Shown: positions 25,644 through 34,799 of the stretch, piece by piece
How the letters are laid out: every line of letters begins with the position of its first letter
Numbering within the stretch: position 1 is the stretch's first letter
NCBI GenBank assembly: GCA_029379225.1
Contig: JAQYWR010000020.1
Coordinates: 1 to 64,000, forward strand
Length of the DNA: 64,000 nt
Reading direction: 5' to 3'
Source: Nostoc sp. S4
GTDB taxonomy: Bacteria; Cyanobacteriota; Cyanobacteriia; Cyanobacteriales; Nostocaceae
Notes under the pieces: model-generated
Databases searched by the model: none
What the model saw: only the letters and a program-made list of their open reading frames with translations
What the model was told of the DNA's origin: nothing
Position numbers and translations under genes: made by a program

Positions 25644-26378
25644 ATGTCTCCTTTACCTCAACAACCAAGTCGCACAACCAACCCACCACGGGCTGTGTTT
25701 GTTGACGAAATTCCTAGCAAAGATTTTCTAGGAAGGAATTTCGCACAAGAGAGCATTTTTGCTTTTCCACCCAATCGAGATACATTAGGGGGAACCTCTT
25801 ATTTTATTGTAAGAAATGAAAGCAACATCCTCATAGACTGCCCTACCTTAGACCAAACAAATCAAGATTTTTTAACAGCGCATGGCGGTGTGGATTGGTT
25901 ATTTCTCACCCATCGAGGCGCTATTGGCAAGACCCCTGAAATTCAACAAATTTTTGGTTGTAAAGTCCTGATTCAAGAACAAGAAGCTTATTTATTACCA
26001 GGCTTAACCGTAACTAGTTTTACCCAAGAATTTACTCTTGATGCAGAAATACAAGTGATTTGGACACCAGGTCATTCTCCTGGCTCATCTTGCCTATACT
26101 ACAGTCAACTTGGAGGTATTTTGTTTTCTGGTCGCCATTTAGTCCCTAACCAGCAAGGTAAAGCAGTAGCATTACGGACAGCCAAAACTTTCCACTGGCC
26201 GCGACAAATTAATAGTCTGCGATTGTTATTAGAAAGTTTTACACCAGAAACTCTTCACTACATTTGTCCGGGAGCCAATATAGGCTTTCTTAGAGGTAAG
26301 CGGTTCATAGCTCAAGCTTATCAGCATCTCGCCTCTGTTGATTTACAAGTTTTGTTGCAGATACAGCCTCTACTTTAG
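25644..26378 (+). CDS. Metallo-beta-lactamase-fold protein lacking the metal motif
   Basis: A 244-residue MBL-fold protein. The fold is visible in GGTSYFIVRNESNILIDCP, WLFLTHRGAIGKTPEI, VIWTPGHSPGSSCLYY and GGILFSGRHLVPN. The canonical HxHxDH loop reads THRGAIGK, and the GD of motif 4 reads GR, so most metal ligands are missing. Only the His in PGHSPG remains. It is probably a pseudoenzyme or binding protein. ATG 25644 fits. It is monocistronic and divergent from the site-2 protease, with 193 bp between the two starts. Confidence 0.8.
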   Translation: MSPLPQQPSRTTNPPRAVFVDEIPSKDFLGRNFAQESIFAFPPNRDTLGGTSYFIVRNESNILIDCPTLDQTNQDFLTAHGGVDWLFLTHRGAIGKTPEIQQIFGCKVLIQEQEAYLLPGLTVTSFTQEFTLDAEIQVIWTPGHSPGSSCLYYSQLGGILFSGRHLVPNQQGKAVALRTAKTFHWPRQINSLRLLLESFTPETLHYICPGANIGFLRGKRFIAQAYQHLASVDLQVLLQIQPLL

Positions 26379-26590
26379 AGGCTCAAATTCCTAAATTTTA
26401 AATTGAGAGACTGCTGCCTTAATTACAAATTACGAATTAGAAATTAGTATTCTTGCCCTAAACACTAATCGTTGCGCTTGATTCTATTACTTCAGTGGTG
26501 GTGTGCTTGAGGTATCGCACAACCTCTTCATAAATCTGATTGCTAATGCAATCGCCCCGACGACCATTTTCTAGCCAAACAATTTTTCCA

Positions 26591-27586
26591 ATGACAACTC
26601 AACTTACTCATCGCAAAATTATTCTTGATACTGACCCAGGTGGAGATGATATCTATACCTTTGTATGGCTTCTTAGCTTGGTCAAACAAGGACTTGCGGA
26701 ACTTGTCGCTGTTACTTCCGCAGATGGCAATGTGGCTGCTAAATGCACGTTTACGAGTGCTAGCCAGATTTTAAATTTAGTAGGATTTCCACACATCAAA
26801 GTGGGTCGCGGGGTGCTTGCAAAAAGAGAAATTATAGAAGATGCCAGCCATATTCATGGTTCAGATGGAATGGGCAATCTTTCTCATACTTTACCCCCAG
26901 CCACACACACCTTTGAGGATGCTCCTTACTCCGATGAACTGATTATCGATGAATTGAACGCTGCTCCGGGGAAAATTACGATTGTCGCGATCGCACCCTT
27001 AACCAATCTCGCAGCAGCGGAAACAAAAAGTCCTGGCATCTTAAAAAAAGCTAAGGAAATTGTGATTATGGGGGGTGCTTTCTTCTGTCCTGGTAATGTG
27101 ACTCCCCATGCTGAATTCAATATTTGGTTTAATGTTGAAGCTGCTCAGACAGTATTTGATAGCCGAGACGATATTGTTGTGCTGCCGTTGGATGTAACCC
27201 GATGCTTAATTTTCACGCGAGATATGACTGTGGCAGTCACTCAAGCAAATCCAGAGAGTAAACTTTCTCAGTTCTTGAGGGGTCTTTGTGAGTTTATGAT
27301 TGGCACAGCCTTGAGTTATCGAGAGACAGCAGGAATTTCAGGTTTTCTTGTTCATGATGCAGCAACACTAGGATACTTGTTTTATCCAGAAACCCTGATG
27401 TTGAAAAGAGCAAAAGTCCGGGTTGAGACAAAGGGACAGTGGACACTAGGACAGACATTGATTGATAGTCGTCCTGGCACGAAAACACCAGCAAATGCCT
27501 GGGTGGCGTTGCAGGTAGATGAAGGCAAATTTTTTACTAGCTTCGTTGAAGATTTGAAGCACCTATTTATAACTGCCAAATTCTAA
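26591..27586 (+). CDS. Inosine-uridine-type nucleoside hydrolase
   Basis: A 331-residue nucleoside N-ribohydrolase. ATG 26591 is chosen over 26540 because MTTQLTHRKIILDTDPGGDD puts the calcium loop DTDPGGDD near residues 12-19, as usual. Further motifs are ITIVAIAPLTNLAAAETKSP, IVIMGGAFFCPGNVTPHAEF and NIWFNVEAAQTV (the NxE active-site region). HDAATLGYLFYP near the C-terminus supplies the last calcium ligand. It releases ribose from purine or pyrimidine nucleosides for salvage; exact specificity is not evident. It stands alone. Confidence 0.9.
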   Translation: MTTQLTHRKIILDTDPGGDDIYTFVWLLSLVKQGLAELVAVTSADGNVAAKCTFTSASQILNLVGFPHIKVGRGVLAKREIIEDASHIHGSDGMGNLSHTLPPATHTFEDAPYSDELIIDELNAAPGKITIVAIAPLTNLAAAETKSPGILKKAKEIVIMGGAFFCPGNVTPHAEFNIWFNVEAAQTVFDSRDDIVVLPLDVTRCLIFTRDMTVAVTQANPESKLSQFLRGLCEFMIGTALSYRETAGISGFLVHDAATLGYLFYPETLMLKRAKVRVETKGQWTLGQTLIDSRPGTKTPANAWVALQVDEGKFFTSFVEDLKHLFITAKF

Positions 27587-28015
27587 GCTTCTGTTGTAGA
27601 GTCACTTGCTCTTGATTTTAGGTTAGTAGTTAGTGGCTATTATTTACTAGTTATTTCACAAATGTGACCGCTGGCGATTGTAAAAATGTTGCTCAAGGAT
27701 TTGTCTACCGTAGCCAACCCTTTTACTCTAGGGAATTTGCCAAAATTTTTACTAATTAATATCGGGCGCTCAATCTATGCTTCTAAGAGGGATTGCAATT
27801 CTGATAAAATTAGCAGTTCGAGTTCATTTTCCATACGCTCTCTACGAAACGCTGTGCGAACGAGGACTTGCTAACACTAGCGCTAGCCAAAATCTGAGGA
27901 GTCGTGACTTCTATCCTCATCTGGCCGATCCCAATGCAATATTTTCCAATGTTTGTTAACCAAGATCTTGTCTGGGGAATTCTAAACCTGAGACAAGGAA
28001 TTCTGGTAAAAATTT
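27587..28015. other. 430-bp spacer upstream of the hybrid kinase
   Basis: No gene was recognised. The short plus-strand ORFs have no coding features. The stretch ACGAGGACTTGCTAACACTA at about 27860-27879 resembles degenerate Nostoc repeats. The kinase promoter presumably lies here but no clear box is visible. Confidence 0.4.
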
Positions 28016-31000
28016 ATGAGCGCAAAAGTTGTTGAAACTGTAAGAATCGCTGGCTACGAAATTATAGAGCAACTTTATTCAGGTTCTCGCACTCAAGTGT
28101 ATCGAGCAGTTCGAGAATGCGATCGCCAATCAGTTGCGATCAAGCTCTTAAAACGAGAATACCCAACTTTGGGCGAATTAGTACAGTTTCGCAATCAATA
28201 TGCGATCGCCAAAAATCTAGATATTCCTGGCATCATCAAACCCTACAGTCTCGAACTCTATCACAATGGCTATGCCTTAGTAATGGAGGACTTTGGTGGT
28301 ATTTCTCTGTGCCAATTTACTTCAGGAAAAGCACTGGCATTAGAGGAATTCCTACCCATTGCTGTGCAACTGCTAGACACTTTACACCAGTTACACCAAC
28401 AGCACGTCATTCACAAGGACATTAAACCAGGCAATATCCTGATTCACCCTAATACCAAACAAGTCAAACTTATTGACTTCAGTATCGCCTCGCTCTTACC
28501 ACGAGAAACTCAAGAAATTCAAAGCATCAATGGACTCGAAGGAACGCTAGCTTATCTGTCGCCAGAGCAAACCGGACGGATGAACCGAGGCATTGACTAC
28601 CGTAGCGACTTTTATTCATTAGGTGTGACATTCTTTGAACTACTGAGCGGACAATTACCCTTTGAATTTCACGAACCAATGAAGTTAGTGCATTGCCATA
28701 TTGCTAAACAGCCTAACTGCATCTGTGACCTCAACCCACAAATGCCTTTAATGCTAGGAGAGATCGTCCACAAGCTGATGGCTAAGAACGCCGAAGACCG
28801 CTATCAGAGCGCATTGGGACTAAAATATGACTTAGAAAAGTGTTATCAGGAATGGCAAGCAACAGGTAAGCATACCTGGTTTGATTTGGGACAACACGAT
28901 ATTAGCGATCGCTTTCTCATCCCAGAAAAACTCTACGGACGAAAGCAGGAAGTCCAAACCTTGCTAGAAGCATTTGGGCGAGTTGCCAATGGAGCAGCCG
29001 AGCTGATGTTGGTAGCTGGCTTCTCTGGCATTGGCAAAACTGCGGTAGTGAATGAAGTACATAAGCCGATTGTCCGCTGCAATGGGTATTTTATTAAAGG
29101 TAAGTATGACCAGTTCAACCGCAACATTCCCTTGTCTGCCTTCGTCCAAGCCTTTTGCGATTTGATAGCTCAATTGCTTACTGAAAGGGACAGCATACTG
29201 GAACAGTGGCGAAATAAAATTCTGTCTGCTTTGGGTGAGAGCGGACAGGTGATAATTAACGTGATTCCGGAATTAGAACGGATTATTGGCAAGCAACCGC
29301 CTGCACCAGAACTATCAGGTAGTGCTGCACAAAATCGCTTCAATCTGCTGTTTATCAAGTTGATTCAGGTATTTGCTACAAGCGAGCATCCATTGGTAAT
29401 CTTCCTAGACGATTTGCAGTGGGCAGATTCAGCATCGCTGAATTTGCTGAAGCTGTTACTAGGTGAAAGCTTGAGTGGCTATCTGTTCATCATTAGCGCT
29501 TACCGCGATAACGAAGTGTTTGCGGGCGATACCTTGCTGCTGACTCTCGAAGAGATTGAGAAAGTGGCGACGGTTAACACTATAACGCTAATGACTTTGA
29601 GTCAAGCTGATGTCAACAGTTTGATTGCAGACACGCTCAGTTGTGCAACAGAAGTTGCCCTGCCGTTAACTGAACTAGTTTATCAAAAAACTAAAGGCAA
29701 TCCGTTTTTTACAACTCAGTTTCTCCTAGCATTACATCAGGAGGGACGAATTACCTTTGATTGGCATACAGGTTTTTGGCAGTGTGATGTCGGACAAGTG
29801 CGAGCGCTCGCCCTCACAGATGATGTCGTCGAGTTTATGGCAATTCAACTTTTAAAGTTATCGCCCAAAACTCAGGAAGTTTTGAAACTAGCAGCCTGTA
29901 TTGGTAATCAATTTGATTTAAGTACATTGGCGCTCGTCGCTCAAAAGTCTCAGACACAAACTGCTGCTGATTTGTGGAAAGCATTGCAAGAAGGATTTGT
30001 AATTCCCACCAATGAAGTTTACAAATTTTATCAAGATTCATCATTGATGAGCCAGCCTGGTTTTGGAGGTTTCCACGCCACTTGCTACCCTGCGAGAACG
30101 CTAAGAGCGAACAAGCCGGGTAACCCGTCCAACGCAGTAGCTCCCCATGAGGAACTGGCGAACCCCGAAGGGGTGATTGGTCATTTGCAAAGTCCAAATG
30201 ACAACGCACAAATGACAGCTTACAAATTCTTGCACGATCGCGTCCAACAAGCAGCATATTTTCTCATCCCAGAGGAAGAAAAACAAGCAACGCACCTAAA
30301 AATTGGGCAACTGCTGCTCAACAATACGCCAGTCATCCAACTAGATGAAAATCTGTTTGAGATTGTCAATCAACTCAACATTGGAAAATCCTTGATTACT
30401 GAGCGATCGCAACAAATAAAAATCGCTCAACTCAATCTCGAAGCAGGACAAAAAGCCAGAGCCGCCACAGCTTATGCAGCAGCGTATCACTATTCGACTA
30501 CAGGCATTACTTTGCTAAATTTTTCTCAGTCTCAAGATGAGTCCTGCTGGCAAACACAATACGACCTTACCCTAACACTGTACGAACTAGCAGCAGAAAC
30601 CGCATACCTCAAAGGCGATTTTGGGCAGATGGAGCAATGGGCAGATATTATTATCCAACAGGCAAAAACTGCTGTTGACAAAGTGAAAATCTATGCCATC
30701 AAAATCCAAGCTGATATGGCACAAGTCAAAAAGCTACAAGCAGTCAAAATTGGGTTAGAAGCTTTGAAACTTGTGGGGGTAAGTATACCAGAATCACCCG
30801 AACCCTCAGACATTCAGCAAGTACTTACTCAAGTCGCAAGCAATCTCCAGACGAAGAATATTGAAGACTTGATTAACTTGCCATTGATGACAGATATCGA
30901 GCATCTATCTGCTGTCAGGATATTAGCCAGTATTGGGCCTGCTACCTATCAAGCTGTACCGATACTATTTCCATTGGTAATAAGTGAACTGGTAAACTTA

Positions 31001-34000
31001 TCAATTAATTATGGCAATTCACCTTTCTCGAGTTATGGTTACGCTTGTTACGGTATCCTTTTAAATGCAGTATTTCAGAATATTGAATCGGCTTATGAAT
31101 TTGGAAAATTAAGCTTAATTTTAGCAGAAAAATTCAATGCTCCAGACATCAAAGGCTCTACATTTTTTGTAGTGGGAGTTTGTATAGCTCATGCCAAAGT
31201 ACATCTTAGAGAAACGTTGCCAATTCTCTGGGATGCTTACCAAAGTGGCCTCCAAGGCGGCAATTTTGTATTTGCTACCCATGCTGCCATACATAAATAC
31301 CAGCACATGTATCTGCTGGGAGAGGAACTGACAATAGTTGCACAAGAAATGGCAGCCATCAGTGATGTCCTAGTTCGACTCAAGCAAGAAAATGCTTTAA
31401 GCTTTCATCAAATTTTTCAACAATCAGTCTTGAACTTGCTGAATCCTTCAGAATATCCGTGCCTTTTACAGGGTGAAGTTTACAAACAAGAAACAGCTTT
31501 AGCACGGCTTTTGGATGCTAACAATCGAACTGGGCTTCATCACTTTTATTTCAACAAACTGATTCTTTGCTATTTATTTGGAGACTATCCCCAAGCACAG
31601 GAAAATGCGCTACAAGCTCAACAGTATTTAGATGGAGTACCAGGTCTTATAGTCGTACCAGTATCCTACTTTTATGATTCTTTGGCACACTTAGCAGTCT
31701 ACTCATCCCTACCAAATTCGCAACAAGAACACCTCCTGAATCGAGTCACGAATAATCAGGAAAAGATGAAGCAATGGGCAGCTGATGCGCCAATGAATTT
31801 TCAACATAAATTTGATTTGGTTGCAGCAGAACAGTATCGTATTCTAGGCAACAAACCTGAGGCAATAGACTATTACGATCGCGCCATTTCTCTTGCTAAA
31901 GAACACGGCTACATCCAAGAAGCAGCACTTGCCAACGAACTGGCCGCTAAGTTCTACCTGGATTGGGGTAAACAGCGCATTGCCCAAGAATACATCACCC
32001 AAGCTTACTATGACTATGCTCGTTGGGGTGCCAAAGCCAAAGTCGCCGACTTAGAAAGACGCTATCCCCAACTACTCGCCCCCATCTTTGAGCAAACCCA
32101 TTCTCCCCTCTCCACTCATGAAACTATCTTCAACTTAGGGACTGTTACCTCTACTAGTTTTGCCACTTCCAGTAGTACCAGCGTCTCGGTTTCTCTAGAT
32201 TTAGCCGCCATTCTCAAAGCTTCCCAAATCCTTTCTGGCGAAATCGAACTTGAAAAACTCCTCTCAACATTGCTGCACATTCTCATTGAAAATTCTGGAG
32301 CCGAGAAATGTGTCTTGCTGCTGTCGCACGAAGAACAGTTGATAGTACAATCCATCACTTATGCTGGTACTGATTTTTGCCCAGTGTTATTGAAGCCACA
32401 ATCCCTTGAAGACAGCGAGGATGTGCCGATTAGTTTAATTGATACCGTCAAACGCAGCTTCCAACCTACAGTAATTATTGATGCTACGATACATGGGCAA
32501 TTCATTAATGACCCTTACATTCAGCGACAGCAGCCCAAGAGTATCTTGTGCAGCCCGATTTTGCATCAGGGTAAGTTGCTTGGTGTATTGTACCTGGAAA
32601 ACAATCTTGTTACTGGAGCCTTTAGTAGCGATCGCGTCGAACTGTTGAACTTACTTTGCGCTCAAGCTGCAATTTCTTTAGATAATGCGCGACTTTATCA
32701 AAATTCCCAGAACTATGCTCAACAGTTGACACAATCTCTAGCAAAATTGCAGGCTAGTGAAACCCGCTTTCAAAATTTAGCAAATAATATTCCTGGTATG
32801 GTGTACCAATTCTGTCTGGGGGCGGACGGTTCAACTTCAACACCCTACGTGAGTTCTGGCTGCTTGGACTTATATGGGTTAGAGCCAGAATTGGTAATGG
32901 CGGGCATACATAGCATTTACGCCATGAATCATCCTGACGACCGCCTAGCTATTGAGCAAGCAGTCGCCGATTCTGCCCAAAATCTGACACCATTTGAGCA
33001 AGAATGGCGGATTATCATGCCTTCCGGAACCGTGAAATGGATTCGATCTGCTGCTCGCCCAGAACGACAAGCCGATGGTGCAACTGTATGGAATGGGGTA
33101 GTGATTGATATTAGCGAGCGCAAACAAATCGAAGCATCTTTAGCTAAAGAACGAGAGTTTTTAAATGCCATCATTCACAATATTACCGATGGCATTGTTG
33201 TCTGTGATGCTAGTGGCAAGTTGATCTTATTTAACAAAGCAACTCGTGAATTTCATGGTTTACCAGTCAAATCATTACCACCAGAAGAATGGGCACAACA
33301 CTTCGATCTCTATCAAGCTGATGGTGAAACACCCCTATTAACTAGAGAAATTCCTTTGTTTCGCGCCTTTCAAGGGGAAATCATCGAAAATGTCGAAATG
33401 GTAATTGCCCCGAAGCGTGGTTCTAAAAGAATTTTGTCAGCCAGCGGACAAGCGATCGTTGATGCTGTGGGTAACAAACTCGGTGCAGTTGTTGTGATGC
33501 GAGATATTAGCGATGCCTATCGACAAGCTAAGCAACGCAAACTTGCTCAACTTGCCTTGGAGCAAAAATCACAAGATTTAGAACAAGCGCTAACTGATTT
33601 ACAAAATGCCCAATTACAAATTATCCAAAGTGAAAAAATGTCTGCTTTAGGTAATTTAGTTGCTGGTGTCGCTCACGAAATGAATAATCCTTTAGGTTTT
33701 ATTGCTGCCACTCTCAAACAAGCCAAACCTACCATCGCCGATCTGGTCGAGCATCTTAAGCTTTATCAAGAAAGTTTACCCAACAAAAGTGAAGAAATTC
33801 TCGATCATGCCGAAGAAATTGACTTGGATTATACCTTAGAAGACTTACCCAAGATGATTGATGCCATGACGATGGCATGTAACAGGCTAAAAAATATTAG
33901 CACCAGTCTTTGCACTTTCTCTCGTGCCGATCGAGATTACAAAGTTCCGTTTAATATTCATCAAGGCATTGACAGCACGATTTTAATTTTAAAACATCGT

Positions 34001-34441
34001 CTGAAGGCAAATGAACAACGTCCTGCCATTGAAGTATTCAGAGAATACGGTAATCTACCCGAAGTTAAATGTTTTTCTGGACAATTAAATCAAGTATTTA
34101 TGAATATTTTAGCCAATGCTATTGATGCCTTGGAAGAATCAAACAATGGACGCAGTTTTGAAGAAATTCAGCTAAATTCCAATCTAATTAAAATTCAAAC
34201 TTACGTAGAAAATAACTATGTAAAAATTATTATTGCTGATAATGCCAAGGGGATGAGCGAAGAAATCAAACAAAATATTTTTGACCATTTATTTACTACC
34301 AAAGGTGTGGGAAAAGGTACAGGTTTGGGGTTGGCGATCGCTAAGCAAATTGTAATAGATAAACACGCTGGTTTACTTGAATGCAATTCTTCTTTAGGAA
34401 AAGGTACCGAGTTTATTATTCAAATACCTATTCACCAGTAA
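28016..34441 (+). CDS. Hybrid Ser/Thr kinase - AAA ATPase - GAF/PAS - histidine kinase
   Basis: A 2141-residue multisensor kinase of the type common in filamentous cyanobacteria. The Hanks kinase spans about 12-275 (Lys43 in VAIKLLK; HKDIKPGN at 133-140 with Asp135; DFS at 154 replaces DFG). An AAA/STAND ATPase follows, with Walker A GFSGIGKTAV near 336-345 and Walker B VIFLDDLQWAD. A long helical TPR-like region reaches about residue 1390, then GAF (1400-1560), two PAS domains (1585-1705 and 1715-1840), and a HisKA with His1887 in VAHEMNNPLGF plus the HATPase (GKGTGLGLAIAKQIV). An in-frame repeat insertion lies at about residues 676-731. No receiver domain or membrane segment is seen. The partner regulator is unknown. 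Confidence 0.93.
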   Translation: MSAKVVETVRIAGYEIIEQLYSGSRTQVYRAVRECDRQSVAIKLLKREYPTLGELVQFRNQYAIAKNLDIPGIIKPYSLELYHNGYALVMEDFGGISLCQFTSGKALALEEFLPIAVQLLDTLHQLHQQHVIHKDIKPGNILIHPNTKQVKLIDFSIASLLPRETQEIQSINGLEGTLAYLSPEQTGRMNRGIDYRSDFYSLGVTFFELLSGQLPFEFHEPMKLVHCHIAKQPNCICDLNPQMPLMLGEIVHKLMAKNAEDRYQSALGLKYDLEKCYQEWQATGKHTWFDLGQHDISDRFLIPEKLYGRKQEVQTLLEAFGRVANGAAELMLVAGFSGIGKTAVVNEVHKPIVRCNGYFIKGKYDQFNRNIPLSAFVQAFCDLIAQLLTERDSILEQWRNKILSALGESGQVIINVIPELERIIGKQPPAPELSGSAAQNRFNLLFIKLIQVFATSEHPLVIFLDDLQWADSASLNLLKLLLGESLSGYLFIISAYRDNEVFAGDTLLLTLEEIEKVATVNTITLMTLSQADVNSLIADTLSCATEVALPLTELVYQKTKGNPFFTTQFLLALHQEGRITFDWHTGFWQCDVGQVRALALTDDVVEFMAIQLLKLSPKTQEVLKLAACIGNQFDLSTLALVAQKSQTQTAADLWKALQEGFVIPTNEVYKFYQDSSLMSQPGFGGFHATCYPARTLRANKPGNPSNAVAPHEELANPEGVIGHLQSPNDNAQMTAYKFLHDRVQQAAYFLIPEEEKQATHLKIGQLLLNNTPVIQLDENLFEIVNQLNIGKSLITERSQQIKIAQLNLEAGQKARAATAYAAAYHYSTTGITLLNFSQSQDESCWQTQYDLTLTLYELAAETAYLKGDFGQMEQWADIIIQQAKTAVDKVKIYAIKIQADMAQVKKLQAVKIGLEALKLVGVSIPESPEPSDIQQVLTQVASNLQTKNIEDLINLPLMTDIEHLSAVRILASIGPATYQAVPILFPLVISELVNLSINYGNSPFSSYGYACYGILLNAVFQNIESAYEFGKLSLILAEKFNAPDIKGSTFFVVGVCIAHAKVHLRETLPILWDAYQSGLQGGNFVFATHAAIHKYQHMYLLGEELTIVAQEMAAISDVLVRLKQENALSFHQIFQQSVLNLLNPSEYPCLLQGEVYKQETALARLLDANNRTGLHHFYFNKLILCYLFGDYPQAQENALQAQQYLDGVPGLIVVPVSYFYDSLAHLAVYSSLPNSQQEHLLNRVTNNQEKMKQWAADAPMNFQHKFDLVAAEQYRILGNKPEAIDYYDRAISLAKEHGYIQEAALANELAAKFYLDWGKQRIAQEYITQAYYDYARWGAKAKVADLERRYPQLLAPIFEQTHSPLSTHETIFNLGTVTSTSFATSSSTSVSVSLDLAAILKASQILSGEIELEKLLSTLLHILIENSGAEKCVLLLSHEEQLIVQSITYAGTDFCPVLLKPQSLEDSEDVPISLIDTVKRSFQPTVIIDATIHGQFINDPYIQRQQPKSILCSPILHQGKLLGVLYLENNLVTGAFSSDRVELLNLLCAQAAISLDNARLYQNSQNYAQQLTQSLAKLQASETRFQNLANNIPGMVYQFCLGADGSTSTPYVSSGCLDLYGLEPELVMAGIHSIYAMNHPDDRLAIEQAVADSAQNLTPFEQEWRIIMPSGTVKWIRSAARPERQADGATVWNGVVIDISERKQIEASLAKEREFLNAIIHNITDGIVVCDASGKLILFNKATREFHGLPVKSLPPEEWAQHFDLYQADGETPLLTREIPLFRAFQGEIIENVEMVIAPKRGSKRILSASGQAIVDAVGNKLGAVVVMRDISDAYRQAKQRKLAQLALEQKSQDLEQALTDLQNAQLQIIQSEKMSALGNLVAGVAHEMNNPLGFIAATLKQAKPTIADLVEHLKLYQESLPNKSEEILDHAEEIDLDYTLEDLPKMIDAMTMACNRLKNISTSLCTFSRADRDYKVPFNIHQGIDSTILILKHRLKANEQRPAIEVFREYGNLPEVKCFSGQLNQVFMNILANAIDALEESNNGRSFEEIQLNSNLIKIQTYVENNYVKIIIADNAKGMSEEIKQNIFDHLFTTKGVGKGTGLGLAIAKQIVIDKHAGLLECNSSLGKGTEFIIQIPIHQ
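30050..30200 (+). repeat. In-frame repeat insertion inside the kinase gene
   Basis: About 150 bp (GGTTTTGGAGGTTTCCACGC to TGGTCATTTG) reads in frame as a Gly/Pro/Asn/Ala-rich stretch (PGFGGFHATCYPARTLRANK and on) between two helical blocks of the ATPase/TPR region. It contains ACGCCACTTGCT and ACCCGTCCAACGCAGT, which are reverse complements of parts of the MITE at 446-580. The surrounding sequence has no such composition. Confidence 0.7.
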
Positions 34442-34608
34442 AAAATAGCTGATATTTTATTTTCAGAAGCATTACAGACAGTAGATTGTAACAAGTGCAA
34501 ACTACACCATCTAGCTCTGGTAGCTAGGCACAGAGTCTATTCTAATTCAGCAATTCTGACGCCTTAGCAAAGCGTCTTTGGCTTTCTTTGTGCGAGCAAT
34601 TCTGCTGC

Positions 34609-34753
34609 AAGGGACTGACAAATAAAAAACATATTTTCTTGTGGGATAGGTATCTTTATCCGTCCCATATTCACAGCGGGCTTTCCTGCCTACCCCACAA
34701 GAGGGATAATTTATTTTCTAGAAATCCCTAAGGGACTGATAAATAAAAAATAT
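34609..34753. repeat. Nested intergenic repeat
   Basis: AAGGGACTGA(C/T)AAATAAAAAA occurs at 34609 and 34730, bracketing an element with imperfect inverted ends CTTGTGGGATAGG (34638) and CCTACCCCACAAG (ending 34701). This looks like a small palindromic repeat inserted in a duplicated flank. The remaining spacer between the kinase and ctpA genes contains no gene. Confidence 0.65.
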
Positions 34754-34799
34754 CCCAGTGTTCACAGTCATTAGTCATCAGTCATCAACTTCTAACTTT

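Noticed and set aside
27686..27959. Two 60-residue plus-strand ORFs upstream of the hybrid kinase
   Set aside because: They overlap each other in different frames and have no ribosome site or similarity.
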